Shown here: piece by piece, positions 1 to 6,974 of the stretch | Position numbering within the stretch: position 1 is the stretch's first letter | Layout: each line of letters opens with the position of its first letter | Assembly (NCBI RefSeq): GCF_031198435.1 | Contig: NZ_CP133548.1 | Span: forward strand, 1,986,501-2,050,500 | DNA from: Pleionea litopenaei | Lineage (GTDB): Bacteria; Pseudomonadota; Gammaproteobacteria; Enterobacterales; Kangiellaceae | DNA length: 64,000 nt | Reading direction: 5' to 3' | Made by a program: the position numbers and the translations under genes | Notes under the pieces: model-generated | What the model was told of the DNA's origin: nothing | The model's input: only the letters and a program-made list of their open reading frames with translations | The model's database searches: none

Positions 1-107
1 GAATGCAAAAGTCAGAAAAAAGATGAGCTATTATTACAAAAAGCTGGCAAGATTCGTGGCCATGCCACTTAACAACCAAAACACTATTTTGTCAGTTCGA
101 ATTTAAA

Positions 108-252
108 CGACTACATCTCACAAGCCACACTCTTGTATTCCGTTTGCACGTCATCTACTCGCTCTATTTGTATTATCATATCTTAAGGACATTCATCCTT
201 CATCTTCACAACTACTCATGATGATAGTAATGTTTACCATGATGAGAAAGAT
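108..252 (-). pseudogene. Remnant of a Spy/CpxP-like gene 3' end (left flank of the integron)
   Basis: On the - strand this stretch encodes a C-terminal peptide NLSHHGKHYYHHE and a stop. It closely matches NPSQHGKHKHHHE, the end of the intact Spy-like gene at 14919-15488. The DNA downstream of the stop is also recognisably similar: positions about 108-250 align with about 14811-14957 at roughly 70 % by eye. Upstream in frame there is a stop codon near 285, so only a gene fragment remains. The rest of 1-364 shows no convincing gene and no attC site, so it is probably chromosomal DNA beyond the distal end of the cassette array. Confidence 0.6.
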
Positions 253-364
253 TAAATTTAAAGCATTGGACTAATCGCATACTTTACATTTCAGCTTTCG
301 CCAATTGCTGACCCAAGAAAAAGCAGCGCTTGCTTTCTTAATTCTTACAAAGCGGACATCTGGA

Positions 365-477
365 ATAACGCCCGGCTCAGCCGAGCACAACGCGGAAGTT
401 GCCTTGTGTTAAATTGGGAGCTCAGCGAAACACATGATTGTGGAACCTAGTTGGTTTCCGTGTACTGCATTGTTAGC
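365..477 (-). repeat. attC site, distal-most cassette
   Basis: R' box TAACGCC lies at 366-372 and R'' GTTAGCA at 472-478. The arms between them pair imperfectly: GCACAACGCGGAA near 385 matches TTCCGTGTACTGC near 457 in reverse complement. This is a long, VCR-like site and the last one before the left chromosomal flank. Confidence 0.75.
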
Positions 478-490
478 AGATGGTCGGAGA

Positions 491-859
491 TCAAAATATA
501 TCACTAAATTTTTCCAAGATTTCACCGTGAAATCTTGGTTCACTTGCATACTTTGCGACCCAGGGCACATATGGATGTTTTGAGCTTGAATATTTGGAAG
601 CCTCATCAATTGCTGGCGCACCAAGATTAATTATCAACGCGCTTATAAAGTCAATGAAGAGGAAAAAGCCCGCTACTGTTTTTTCGTCATAGTCATCTTG
701 GCAATACTCACTTGGATCATCAAGTATATTAACCGCATCTATTAGAGCTTCGACGTCATCACTACCAACTTCAGACGCTAAATTTCGAAGAGAATCCTTT
801 GATACATTAGACGAAATAAACTGCTCGAAAACTTGTTTTAATTCCTTAGAAAGACTCAC
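491..859 (-). CDS. Cassette protein of unknown function (122 aa)
   Basis: I do not recognise the family. The product is an acidic, soluble, mostly helical protein that starts MSLSKELKQVFEQ and has no signal peptide. A short hydrophobic stretch (FFLFIDFISALIINLG) at about residues 65-80 is probably buried rather than membrane-spanning. It is the last gene of the array and is followed directly by the attC at 365-477. The start ATG is preceded by AGGAAATATTG, a usable ribosome binding site. Its size and acidity resemble immunity proteins, but no motif proves that. Confidence 0.7.
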   Translation of the reverse strand: MSLSKELKQVFEQFISSNVSKDSLRNLASEVGSDDVEALIDAVNILDDPSEYCQDDYDEKTVAGFFLFIDFISALIINLGAPAIDEASKYSSSKHPYVPWVAKYASEPRFHGEILEKFSDIF

Positions 860-876
860 AATATTTCCTCTTGTAG

Positions 877-920
877 CTAACGCCTATAGCATTGAAAATT
901 AAGCGCGATCAGCGGTTAAG
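877..920 (-). repeat. Short attC-like site
   Basis: The R'-type box CTAACGCC is at 877-884 and a GGTTAAG box at 914-920. At about 44 bp it is short for attC. It resembles the equally short site at 1892-1938 (both contain AGCGGTTA), so it may be a reduced but real attC. Confidence 0.5.
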
Positions 921-963
921 CCAGATAATGATATTAGCAATATAATAAAGGTTGTGTATTTCA
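899..963 (-). CDS. Mini-ORF encoding little more than a signal peptide (21 aa)
   Basis: The ATG at 961-963 opens a 21-codon frame, MKYTTFIILLISLSGLTADRA, that ends inside the short attC-like site at 877-920. The sequence is a basic-hydrophobic-polar signal peptide with no mature domain. It occupies its own small cassette-like interval between two attC-like sites, 877-920 and 969-999. It is probably the 5' stub of a secreted or lipoprotein gene whose body was lost, though a true small peptide cannot be excluded. Confidence 0.35.
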
Positions 964-968
964 TATTT

Positions 969-999
969 CTATTAACTCCGTGCACAGAGGCTTGTTAAA
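969..999 (-). repeat. Minimal attC-like hairpin
   Basis: A TTAAC box (970-974) and a GTTAA box (993-997) are separated by about 18 bp containing the pairing arms CTCCGTGCACAGAG. This is far shorter than typical attC sites. It lies at the 3' end of the 1003-1347 gene, where an attC is expected, so it may be a deletion derivative. Confidence 0.3.
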
Positions 1000-1002
1000 T
1001 TT

Positions 1003-1347
1003 TTACTCAACTATTAGCTCCAGCCCCATAGAACCTAGCCCAAAAAGTTGCTCATGATCTATGGGCCTGATGCTGAACACAGAACTAACAGTAGTATCTG
1101 ATGGCATGGAAACTAAACTATATAGCTCGTTTTTAGATGCCTCTGAATATTGAATAGCAACCTTATCATGTGTGCAGGAAATCTCTACTTTCATGCCATT
1201 GCAAATAAGCTCGATAGTTCCTTGGTCAGTCCCTATCTCTTTAACGGTACCATGTTTAGACTTTTTGATATCTCTAGCCAACGCCGCAATTTCACTAGCA
1301 GAACCAGAGATATTTGTAGCTAGTTTATTAGAACTAACTTTCAACAT
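1003..1347 (-). CDS. Cassette protein of unknown function (114 aa)
   Basis: This soluble protein has no recognised family. It starts MLKVSSNKLATNISGSASE and lacks a signal peptide or membrane segment. The N-terminal third is helical and rich in Ala, Lys and Asp. The rest alternates hydrophobic and polar residues as in a beta-rich domain (TIELICNGMKVEISCTHDKV). The start codon lies only a few bases from the attC R' box at 1357, so the gene fills its cassette, as is typical. Confidence 0.65.
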   Translation of the reverse strand: MLKVSSNKLATNISGSASEIAALARDIKKSKHGTVKEIGTDQGTIELICNGMKVEISCTHDKVAIQYSEASKNELYSLVSMPSDTTVSSVFSIRPIDHEQLFGLGSMGLELIVE

Positions 1348-1356
1348 GATGAAATT

Positions 1357-1448
1357 TAACGCCCCTAAGCAGAGGCAAATTTGTTTTTAGCGCGCAGCGC
1401 GTTAATTTGTCCAGCCAGTTCGCTGGCGAACTGACTTGGTTTGTTATA
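1357..1448 (-). repeat. attC site
   Basis: R' TTAACGCC is at 1356-1363 and R'' GTTATAA at 1443-1449. The internal arms include the palindromic GCGCGCAGCGCG near 1390 and CCAGTTCGCTGG near 1413. Confidence 0.75.
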
Positions 1449-1881
1449 AGTCTTCAATGGTTGCCGAAATGTATGTTAATTTTAAAAGGTACTTCCGTGT
1501 AATTTCACTACCATCTTTTCGATAATTTATAGATTTAAGCGTTATTTCTGGCTCAGACTCATCCCAATTCAATACTTCCCACTTATGAGCTTCAGGAAGC
1601 TGATAGATTGACATTACAGGTGCTTCTTCTCCATCCGCTTCTGTTGTCACAACATAAATTTTTTCTAGCGCTCTACATTCGTAAAGAATTGCACATGAGT
1701 CCATGCTTGAGGTTTTGTAAAGACGTGCTTCGAAATCGTATTTCTCAAATCGCTGTCTTTCGCCAGTCCATACAAGTTTATTCAGGACAAATTCAAGCTC
1801 ACTATTTACTGCACGCTCAAGCGGACCCGAATGTACGGAAAACGAAATCAATACGATAGAAAATAGAATTAGCCTAATCAT
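1444..1881 (-). CDS. Secreted cassette protein of unknown function (145 aa)
   Basis: The N-terminus MIRLILFSIVLISFSVHSG is a clear signal peptide with cleavage likely near residue 18. The mature part (about 125 aa) is charged and beta-rich and has two cysteines (SCAILYEC) spaced for a disulfide, which suggests a periplasmic protein. Near the C-terminus is a repeated Thr/Lys/Leu pattern (EITLKSINYRKDG, EITRKYLLKLTYI). No family was recognised. The stop codon overlaps the R'' box of the attC at 1357-1448. Confidence 0.65.
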   Translation of the reverse strand: MIRLILFSIVLISFSVHSGPLERAVNSELEFVLNKLVWTGERQRFEKYDFEARLYKTSSMDSCAILYECRALEKIYVVTTEADGEEAPVMSIYQLPEAHKWEVLNWDESEPEITLKSINYRKDGSEITRKYLLKLTYISATIEDL

Positions 1882-1891
1882 TTAATTGCCT

Positions 1892-1938
1892 TATAACGCT
1901 TTTAAGCAGTGGTAATTGACCGCAATAAGCGGTTATTT
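1892..1938 (-). repeat. Short attC site
   Basis: R' ATAACGC is at 1893-1899 and R'' GGTTATT at 1931-1937. The total is about 46 bp, among the shortest in this array. The stop codon of the next cassette gene lies within R''. Confidence 0.55.
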
Positions 1939-2286
1939 GTCCTGCTGACTTTGATTGTTATGATTAACCAATTTGAACCATCTTGGTTCGTAACAATACT
2001 CTTTATTAGAACTTCCTATGAAATGAGTGGGGACGTTTTTACATTCAACCTCAGTAATAAATATCACTGATTGCTTACCTTCAAAATATACTTCTGCAAC
2101 ACAATTCGGATGCCGAATATCAGCTCTTAACTTGAGGATTCTTTTGTGTTCTTCACATTCGAGCGATGTACACTCACCCAAAAACTCGATGTCATAATTT
2201 ACAACTTTATGTCCGTCTCTAGGAATACTACAAGAGTAAGCACTGGAAGTAATTAATATTACTAAGGTTAAAACAAATATTCTCAA
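1933..2286 (-). CDS. Secreted Cys-rich cassette protein of unknown function (117 aa)
   Basis: I chose the TTG start at 2284-2286 because AAAGGAA lies eight bases upstream and the frame then opens with a signal peptide (LRIFVLTLVILITSSAYS). Longer in-frame starts would run back into the attC at 2306-2417. The mature part has at least seven cysteines, including ECTSLECEEH, so it is probably a disulfide-bonded periplasmic protein. No family was recognised. It could instead begin with the ATG at 2306-2308, which touches the attC R' box. Confidence 0.6.
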   Translation of the reverse strand: MRIFVLTLVILITSSAYSCSIPRDGHKVVNYDIEFLGECTSLECEEHKRILKLRADIRHPNCVAEVYFEGKQSVIFITEVECKNVPTHFIGSSNKEYCYEPRWFKLVNHNNQSQQDK

Positions 2287-2305
2287 CTTAAATTCCTTTA
2301 AAATC

Positions 2306-2417
2306 ATAACGCCCGCAGTCACGGGACCAGCGCAGTGGAACAAACATGTGATAAACTGAGCGCAGCGAAGCACATGTTTGTGGAGCGTACTTGGTTCCCG
2401 AGCACTACCTTGTTAGC
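2306..2417 (-). repeat. attC site
   Basis: R' ATAACGCC is at 2306-2313 and R'' TGTTAGCC at 2411-2418. The arms CAGCGCAGTGGAAC and GTTCCCGAGCACTAC pair imperfectly, and ACATGTGATAAA/ACATGTTTGTGG repeats lie between them. Confidence 0.8.
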
Positions 2418-2844
2418 CATTTGTTAGTTTTTGCCTTGAATTCTTGAACATATGGTAGATGTTGTAAGTAACAAGAATCATCCACATGACAATATTATCA
2501 AAGCGATTCTCATAGAATGCTCTTACAGCCATTGCAGAGCAAAGACCAATAATAACTGCCTGGAAGGTTAATGAAAAGGCCGCCACGTTAACCTTTGCTA
2601 CTTCACCATGTGCAGATTGGTACCTATCGATCATTCGATTGATTAATAGTGCTATGGCGTAGATTCCGGAAAATATTAAGGCGACATACCCAAGTAAAAC
2701 CCAACCTTCTGCGGTGATATTGAAAATACCCCTAAGAAATATGAAAGCAACATAAGAAAAGATAGCGAGCAAAAGTACCCCGCCTACACCTAAGAATCCA
2801 ATTCCACTTACTTTTACAAATTCACGTCTAGATTGATTGATCAT
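2413..2844 (-). CDS. Integral membrane cassette protein (143 aa)
   Basis: This is a predicted inner-membrane protein with about four hydrophobic segments, at about residues 13-37, 45-66, 85-105 and 113-127. It starts MINQSRREFVKVSG. I chose 2844 as start because the longer open frame to 2973 runs through the attC at 2854-2945. A family was not recognised. The pattern of alternating helices with a short basic tail (MFKNSRQKLTNG) gives no enzymatic clue. The stop lies in the attC at 2306-2417. Confidence 0.65.
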   Translation of the reverse strand: MINQSRREFVKVSGIGFLGVGGVLLLAIFSYVAFIFLRGIFNITAEGWVLLGYVALIFSGIYAIALLINRMIDRYQSAHGEVAKVNVAAFSLTFQAVIIGLCSAMAVRAFYENRFDNIVMWMILVTYNIYHMFKNSRQKLTNG

Positions 2845-2853
2845 GATCGTATA

Positions 2854-2945
2854 GCTAACGCTCCAATAAACGGTGACCGACACAGGAGAGAGTCCTTGCG
2901 CAATGCCGTAGGCATGGAGCAAATTGTTTGATTGACTTGTTAGGT
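2854..2945 (-). repeat. attC site
   Basis: R' GCTAACGC is at 2854-2861 and R'' TTGTTAGG at 2938-2945. The central part carries CAATGCCGTAGGCATGG, which forms a GCC-TA-GGC type apical hairpin. Confidence 0.75.
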
Positions 2946-2948
2946 GAA

Positions 2949-3381
2949 CTACTCTCCATACATTTTTACCCAAAACAACATTGTTTTGTATTTTTCCGTA
3001 AGCTTTTCATTACCAAGCTCGGAAATTAAGTCTGTAATAAAATCTCGAACTTGATCTTTTCCAAAGTTAGCGCAGAAATACCAAGGCAACTCTTTCACGG
3101 AAACTTCCAATAACCCTGGTGTTGCATATAATGCTCCGTCAATATTCAAAGGACACTTTGGCATAACTCTATATAGAATTTTTCCCGCCAATTCCTGCCT
3201 TGCAAAAAAGTTCTCTTGAAGGCTAGGGTCATAAAAAAAACGAGAACAAACCAAAAAACACTTCTGAATTATCAGACTTTCCGCAGAAAAACGCCAACTG
3301 CTTAAACTGTCGAGTGTTGCTATAGCCATACATGTCTGCCGACTGAAGTACACTCTCTTGTATTTTTTGACGATTCCACAT
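2949..3381 (-). pseudogene. Cassette gene with a probable one-base frameshift
   Basis: Two overlapping frames give one sensible protein if one T is removed from the T8 run (A8 on the + strand at 3233-3240). The upstream frame starts at 3381 with MWNRQKIQESVLQSADMYGY behind an AGGTGA ribosome binding site and ends FGLFSFF. The downstream frame continues YDPSLQENFFARQELAGK to the stop at 2949. The corrected product is 143 aa, soluble and unknown. The single-frame alternative, a GTG start at 3395, gives an odd basic Cys-rich N-terminus. The frameshift may be real decay or a homopolymer sequencing error. Confidence 0.55.
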
Positions 3382-3394
3382 ACTTGTTTTTTCA

Positions 3395-3488
3395 CCTACC
3401 GCCATGGTAAGGGGCAGACAAAGCGCAGCTTTGACTGTCCCGTGCTACTGGCTTTAGCCGCCAGAGCAAACTTGACCACCTTGTTATG
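3395..3488 (-). repeat. attC site with degenerate R' box
   Basis: The R'' box TTGTTATG is at 3481-3488. The expected R' TAACGCC is altered to CTACCGCC at 3396-3403. The body, with GGGGCAGAC...GACTGTCCC and GGCTTTAGCCGCC, resembles the other long sites. The damaged R' box may make the site poorly recombinogenic. Confidence 0.6.
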
Positions 3489-3489
3489 T

Positions 3490-3818
3490 TTAATTGTTAA
3501 CTGCATTGCTGATGACTTCCATGTGTTTGTCCGAGCAGTTTGCATCTTTGCACACTGATTCGGCATCGCTTTTGACTGTGCCTAGAAACTGACTGTTAGA
3601 ATTTATTTCTTCTTTTAGTTTTTCGAATTGTCCACTTTCGATTAGGACTAAGTATTCCGAATTTAGCTGCAATTGGTGTTTGTATTGTTGATGACTAGGG
3701 CAGAAAGCATTACTGCAATAGTCGTATCCGGCTCCCCGACAAGACGTTTATTTTCATAATACACACCTGCGTAGAATGCACCAAGAATAATCGAGATAAT
3801 CAAGAGATACTTCATCAT
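3490..3818 (-). pseudogene. Membrane-anchored Cys-rich cassette gene with a probable one-base frameshift
   Basis: The ATG at 3816-3818, preceded by AAGGTACCC, opens a frame with a signal anchor (MMKYLLIISIILGAFYAGVY) that is interrupted shortly afterwards. Adding one base to the G4 run (C4 on the + strand at 3734-3737) joins it to the frame DYCSNAFCPSHQQYKH and on to the stop at 3490. The corrected protein is 109 aa with one N-terminal membrane segment and four cysteines in CX4C and CX4C pairs. I do not recognise a family. A homopolymer sequencing error would explain the break equally well. Confidence 0.5.
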
Positions 3819-3831
3819 GGGTACCTTAAAC

Positions 3832-3898
3832 ATAACGCCTAAATTTGCGATTCATAGCGAGTGCGCGGGTGATGAATTCGCAATATTATTTGGTTAGT
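3832..3898 (-). repeat. attC site
   Basis: R' ATAACGCC is at 3832-3839 and R'' GGTTAGT at 3892-3898. The arms TTGCGATTCAT and ATGAATTCGCAA pair well, giving a compact 67-bp site. Confidence 0.8.
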
Positions 3899-4373
3899 TC
3901 TTTTCCTTAATCCAATCTTGGTAATCAACATTTTCGCAATCACTCCCCTTGTAATCATTATCAGAAATCATGACTGATTTACATTTTTTATTCCACTGCT
4001 GAGTAGCATCTACTCGTCCCAACATAACATCAAGAGTCACTAGCCAATAGTGTTTATCAGGCGTTAAGATTAGCACTTCGTACGCGTATGAGTCTGTTGG
4101 TATTCTTTTTGTACCGAACTTGAAAGGTAAGCCTTTTTCTGATGCTTCACGAGCACAACGATAACCCAACTTGCTTGCAGCAATACTACTTGGATTTCTC
4201 TCTGTTAAATCGAAGAAACCACAGTTGATCGCATCAACTCCAGATAGCTCATTTAGTTTATTCGAAAATCCGTCATATCCCATTGGATTCCAATTATTAT
4301 TTTTTTCTGAAAACAATAGTGAGCTAGAGCAACCAAAAAGAAATAGTATGATTGTGATATTGATAAATTTCAT
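3894..4373 (-). CDS. Cassette-encoded lipoprotein (159 aa)
   Basis: The N-terminus MKFINITIILFLFGCSSS contains a lipobox (LFGC), so the product is predicted to be lipidated at Cys15 and anchored in the envelope. The mature part is about 145 aa and polar. It has five further cysteines (NCGF, YRCAREA, KKCK, SDCENV) and ends in a charged WIKEKN tail. No family was recognised. Its stop overlaps the R'' box of the attC at 3832-3898, and its ATG lies just inside the next attC boundary at 4379. Confidence 0.7.
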   Translation of the reverse strand: MKFINITIILFLFGCSSSLLFSEKNNNWNPMGYDGFSNKLNELSGVDAINCGFFDLTERNPSSIAASKLGYRCAREASEKGLPFKFGTKRIPTDSYAYEVLILTPDKHYWLVTLDVMLGRVDATQQWNKKCKSVMISDNDYKGSDCENVDYQDWIKEKN

Positions 4374-4378
4374 AGTCT

Positions 4379-4439
4379 CTAACGCCTAAATGAGTTGAGC
4401 AGTGTCTTTTACTGCTTCAATCTTCGTTGCCTTGTTATA
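4379..4439 (-). repeat. attC site
   Basis: R' CTAACGCC is at 4379-4386 and R'' CTTGTTATA at 4431-4439. The inner arms GAGCAGTGTC and ACTGCTTC are partly complementary. Confidence 0.75.
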
Positions 4440-4443
4440 CATT

Positions 4444-4806
4444 CTAACTGATGCAACCATGACTCGCACCAATCGAAATTACGTTTCCAGACGGGTCTTT
4501 AATATCAATAAACTCCGCCATCATATTTGGCTCATTCTTAAACTAGATACCATTATCTTTAAGCCGACCAAGTAGATCTATCTTAATATCGTCTTCGTAA
4601 AAAATGGTGATAGAAGACATCATATGTGAGTCACTTCCGAAAACTCTAAAATGGTCTTCAGAACCAACTTCGAGTAAATCAATAATTAGCTTAGCTCCGG
4701 TTTCGCAGATTAGTCGATCGTAGCTCCCAGAAAAAAGACCAATTTTCTTTGAATAGAAATCTATGCTTTCTTCTAAGTTGTTAACTGATAGGTTTAAGTA
4801 AATCAA
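4444..4806 (-). pseudogene. VOC/glyoxalase-like cassette gene with an in-frame stop
   Basis: The frame starts at the TTG at 4804-4806, which has AAGGAG seven bases upstream. It reads IYLNLSVNNLEESIDFYSKK, a typical first beta-alpha unit of vicinal-oxygen-chelate (VOC) proteins. A TAG at 4543-4545 interrupts it, but the same frame continues through FIDIKDPSGNVISI, the classic last VOC motif, to a stop at 4444. Without the TAG the protein would be 120 aa, full length for a single-domain VOC enzyme or a bleomycin-resistance-like binder. It is therefore a recent nonsense pseudogene, or else a sequencing error or readthrough. Confidence 0.75.
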
Positions 4807-4825
4807 ACATTGCTCCTTGATAGTG

Positions 4826-4922
4826 CATAACGCCTTGCCAAGGGGCACACGAAGCAGCGCGTAGTGTGTCCCGAAGAGGCCACGCTTTTTGTGGCCGGAG
4901 TGTACTTAGGCAACTTGTTAAA
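4826..4922 (-). repeat. attC site
   Basis: R' ATAACGCC is at 4826-4833 and R'' TTGTTAAA at 4915-4922. The arms GGGGCACAC and GTGTGTCCC pair, with GGCCACG...GTGGCC inside. Confidence 0.8.
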
Positions 4923-5061
4923 TGTTTTCATACCACCCATCCTTGATTAAATCATTGAGGTTAGAATACCAGCCAGCATCCATTCCAAAGTAATTGTAGT
5001 GGTTTAATGACACCGGACACTTAAATAAGAGATAATTAGATTAACTTATTGAGGTGTACCG

Positions 5062-5352
5062 ATGAGCAAGAATAGGTCAAGACGACAGTTTGATCAAAGC
5101 TTTAAAGAAGATGCGGTAGCTCTGGTTACTGAGCAGGGATATTCGGTGTCAAAAGCAGCTGAATCGTTAGGAATTACGACGAATATGCTATATCGCTGGA
5201 AAGAAAAGCTAGAATCAGATGCAGGCGAAAGCTCTATTTCGGAAGATGAAAGAGCCGAACTATTACGTCTTCGAAAAGAAAATAAAGAATTGCGTATGGA
5301 AAAAGAGATTTTAAAAAAAGCCAGCCAATACTTTGCAAAAGAAATGAAGTGA
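5062..5352 (+). CDS. IS3-family transposase OrfA (96 aa)
   Basis: OrfA is the DNA-binding subunit of an IS3-family transposase. The N-terminal helix-turn-helix (YSVSKAAESLGITTNMLYRW, about residues 28-47) binds the inverted repeats. The C-terminal half is a leucine-zipper-like coiled coil (ELLRLRKENKELRMEKEIL). OrfA overlaps orfB by four bases. An A7 run at 5313-5319 near its 3' end is a likely slippery site for the -1 frameshift that makes the OrfAB fusion, because reading continues in the -1 frame into orfB without a stop. Confidence 0.92.
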   Translation: MSKNRSRRQFDQSFKEDAVALVTEQGYSVSKAAESLGITTNMLYRWKEKLESDAGESSISEDERAELLRLRKENKELRMEKEILKKASQYFAKEMK

Positions 5353-6222
5353 AGTATGAGTTTATTGAGTCAGAAGCCTGTCACTATCCTGTCAGAATGC
5401 TCTGTCGCTTGCTAAACGTCAGTAAATCAGCATTTTATGACTGGAAGCATCGAGAAAAGCCCGTATTTGATGTGGATGAATGGCGTATCAAGAATCGAAT
5501 GAAACGCTTATTTGAGCAGAGTAGGCAGAGTCTTGGGCGTCGAGAAATGACAAAAAAACTTCGCCAGGAAGGTTTTGAAATTGGCGAATGGCGAGTCAGT
5601 CGATTAATGAAAGAACTGTCTCTATTTGTGACGCAAAGATTGGCTTATAAGGTAACAACGAAAAGAAAACACAGCGATTCGGTTGCTGATAACTTGCTTA
5701 ATCAAAACTTCAATCCAGTTGCTCCGAACGAAGTTTGGGCCGGTGATGTGACATATTTGAAGACTGGTGAAGGCTGGATGTACTTGGCGGTTGTCATGGA
5801 TTTATATTCCAGACGAATTGTCGGCTGGCATATTGATAAACGCATGACGACTGACTTGGTGAGCAAGGCGTTAATGAAAGCCTATAACTTGAGGCAGCCG
5901 AGTAAAGGCTGCGTATTTCATAGTGACCGCGGCTCTCAATATACCAGCAATCACTATCGAAAATTGCTGGCCAGTTACAATATGAGGGGCTAGCATGGGT
6001 GACGTTGGCGCATGTTGGGACAATGCTGTGGTTGAGCGATTCTTTGGTAGTTTAAAGCACGACTGGATTTTAAAAGTCCATCAACCAACCAGAGAACACA
6101 TGAAAAAAGATGTCGCAGCTTACATGAAGTATTACAACCTCGAAAGGCTGCATTCTAGTAACGGTGATTTATCGCCAATTAACTATGAAAACTCTCTAAA
6201 GAAAGTGTCCGGTTGGACTTGA
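5349..6222 (+). pseudogene. IS3-family transposase OrfB, frameshifted
   Basis: OrfB carries the rve-type DDE integrase domain. The first Asp is in WAGDVTYLKT and the second in FHSDRGSQYTS. The glutamate lies in ACWDNAVVERFFGSLK, but a single extra T near 5991 (GGGGCTAGCATGG) shifts the frame. Translation from 5349 therefore stops at 5993 after NMRG, and the remaining 75 codons (5995-6222) are in the +1 frame. The two halves together would make a normal OrfB of about 290 aa. As it stands the catalytic triad is split, so the enzyme should be inactive. Confidence 0.85.
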
Positions 6223-6503
6223 CCAGTACAAATCGTCGTGGAAAAATATTAGTCCCCACACATCACCGTATCCTCCGTGCCCTCCTCGACAGTAGGCTAC
6301 ACCGACATCTTGTTCTTCTAAGTCTGCGAATACCCATGCAGGAAATTCTTCTTCGTCACCATACTCCCATTTTAAAGTTTTGGTTTTTAGTAGAATCAGT
6401 TTCTCTTGCAGGTATTCCTTCGGACCTGCATCCATTCGATCCATCTCATCTTTAAGAAGTTTCTCCATCTCACTTTTACTTGGGAAATTTTCCATAGTTA
6501 CAT

Positions 6504-6558
6504 TTAACGCTTAATTGAGACGCGCGTTTTTTGCGTCGATTCAAATGAATAGTTAAGG
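6504..6558 (-). repeat. Short attC site
   Basis: R' TTAACGC is at 6504-6510 and R'' AGTTAAG at 6551-6557. The arms GACGCGCG and TGCGTCG pair around a T-rich loop. Confidence 0.65.
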
Positions 6559-6564
6559 TGCATT

Positions 6565-6864
6565 TCACCTCCCTGCATAATTGATAAAGTGTCGAACGAA
6601 CGAGATTACTAATAGAGCGACTCCGCCTAACAATATAACAATTGGAACACCTAACATGATTCGAACTGACCTGGAGCGATTCTGAAAAAAAGTCGAACTA
6701 AGTGTAACTTCTCCCAGCCATTCAAGAAAGAGCCAAGCAGGAATACCTAGCATAAACAATGCGACCCACCCTAAAATTGAACGTGGAATTTCTGGATAAA
6801 AATGCAACACTAGATAAATAGCGATAAACCCAACAATTCCACAAAAACCAACTATTTTACGCAT
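6565..6864 (-). CDS. Small membrane cassette protein (99 aa)
   Basis: Three hydrophobic helices are predicted at about residues 4-22, 31-52 and 71-92, giving a small inner-membrane protein with a basic loop (QNRSRSVR) between helices 2 and 3. I chose the ATG at 6862-6864 because AAAGGGA lies six bases upstream. A GTG five codons earlier falls almost on the attC boundary. No family was recognised. The gene stops just outside the short attC at 6504-6558. Confidence 0.65.
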   Translation of the reverse strand: MRKIVGFCGIVGFIAIYLVLHFYPEIPRSILGWVALFMLGIPAWLFLEWLGEVTLSSTFFQNRSRSVRIMLGVPIVILLGGVALLVISFVRHFINYAGR

Positions 6865-6880
6865 TCTATCCCTTTGCACT

Positions 6881-6974
6881 TTAACGCCTTGCTAATTGGC
6901 AGCCGAAACGCAGCGTAGGCTGTTCATTGGAGGCCGCTGTTTTTGCGGCCAGAATGTAATTGAGCAACTTGTTA
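6881..6974 (-). repeat. attC site
   Basis: R' TTAACGCC is at 6881-6888 and R'' CTTGTTATG near 6969-6977. GGCCGCTGTTTTTGCGGCC forms a strong inner hairpin near 6932-6950, and the outer arm GCTAATTGGC partly pairs with AATTGAGC. Confidence 0.8.

Larger units (their letters stand above)
4999..6225 (+). mobile_element. IS3-family insertion sequence, about 1.23 kb
   Basis: It contains orfA and a frameshifted orfB. The ends are imperfect inverted repeats of about 23 bp: 5000-5022 against 6203-6225 share the outer TGGT and the inner ACCGGACACTT. A 3-bp target duplication GTA flanks it at 4996-4998 and 6226-6228, assuming one extra G at the left end. Removing the element and one GTA exactly restores the interrupted cassette gene, which supports these ends. 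The orfB frameshift suggests this copy cannot move by itself. Confidence 0.85.
4918..6495 (-). pseudogene. Cassette gene split by an IS3-family element (115 aa when rejoined)
   Basis: The 5' part (6495 to 6226, 90 codons, ending FFHDDLY) and the 3' part (4995 to 4918, NYFGMDAGWYSNLNDL to the stop) are separated by the IS. Deleting 4999-6225 and one copy of the GTA duplication restores one open frame of 115 codons plus stop. The rejoined protein is acidic and soluble. It contains FADLEEQDVGVAYC and a WGLIFFHDDLYNYFGMDAGW segment, a layout reminiscent of small immunity-type proteins near polymorphic toxins. That function is a guess. The stop lies in the attC at 4826-4922. Confidence 0.85.

Noticed and set aside
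409-624. 71-codon frame on the - strand at the distal end of the array
   Set aside because: It lies across the attC at 365-477 and the end of the 491-859 gene in another frame, with no ribosome binding site.
3395-3488. Protein-coding + strand frame at 3358-3558
   Set aside because: It runs through an attC site and against all cassette genes; a shadow frame.
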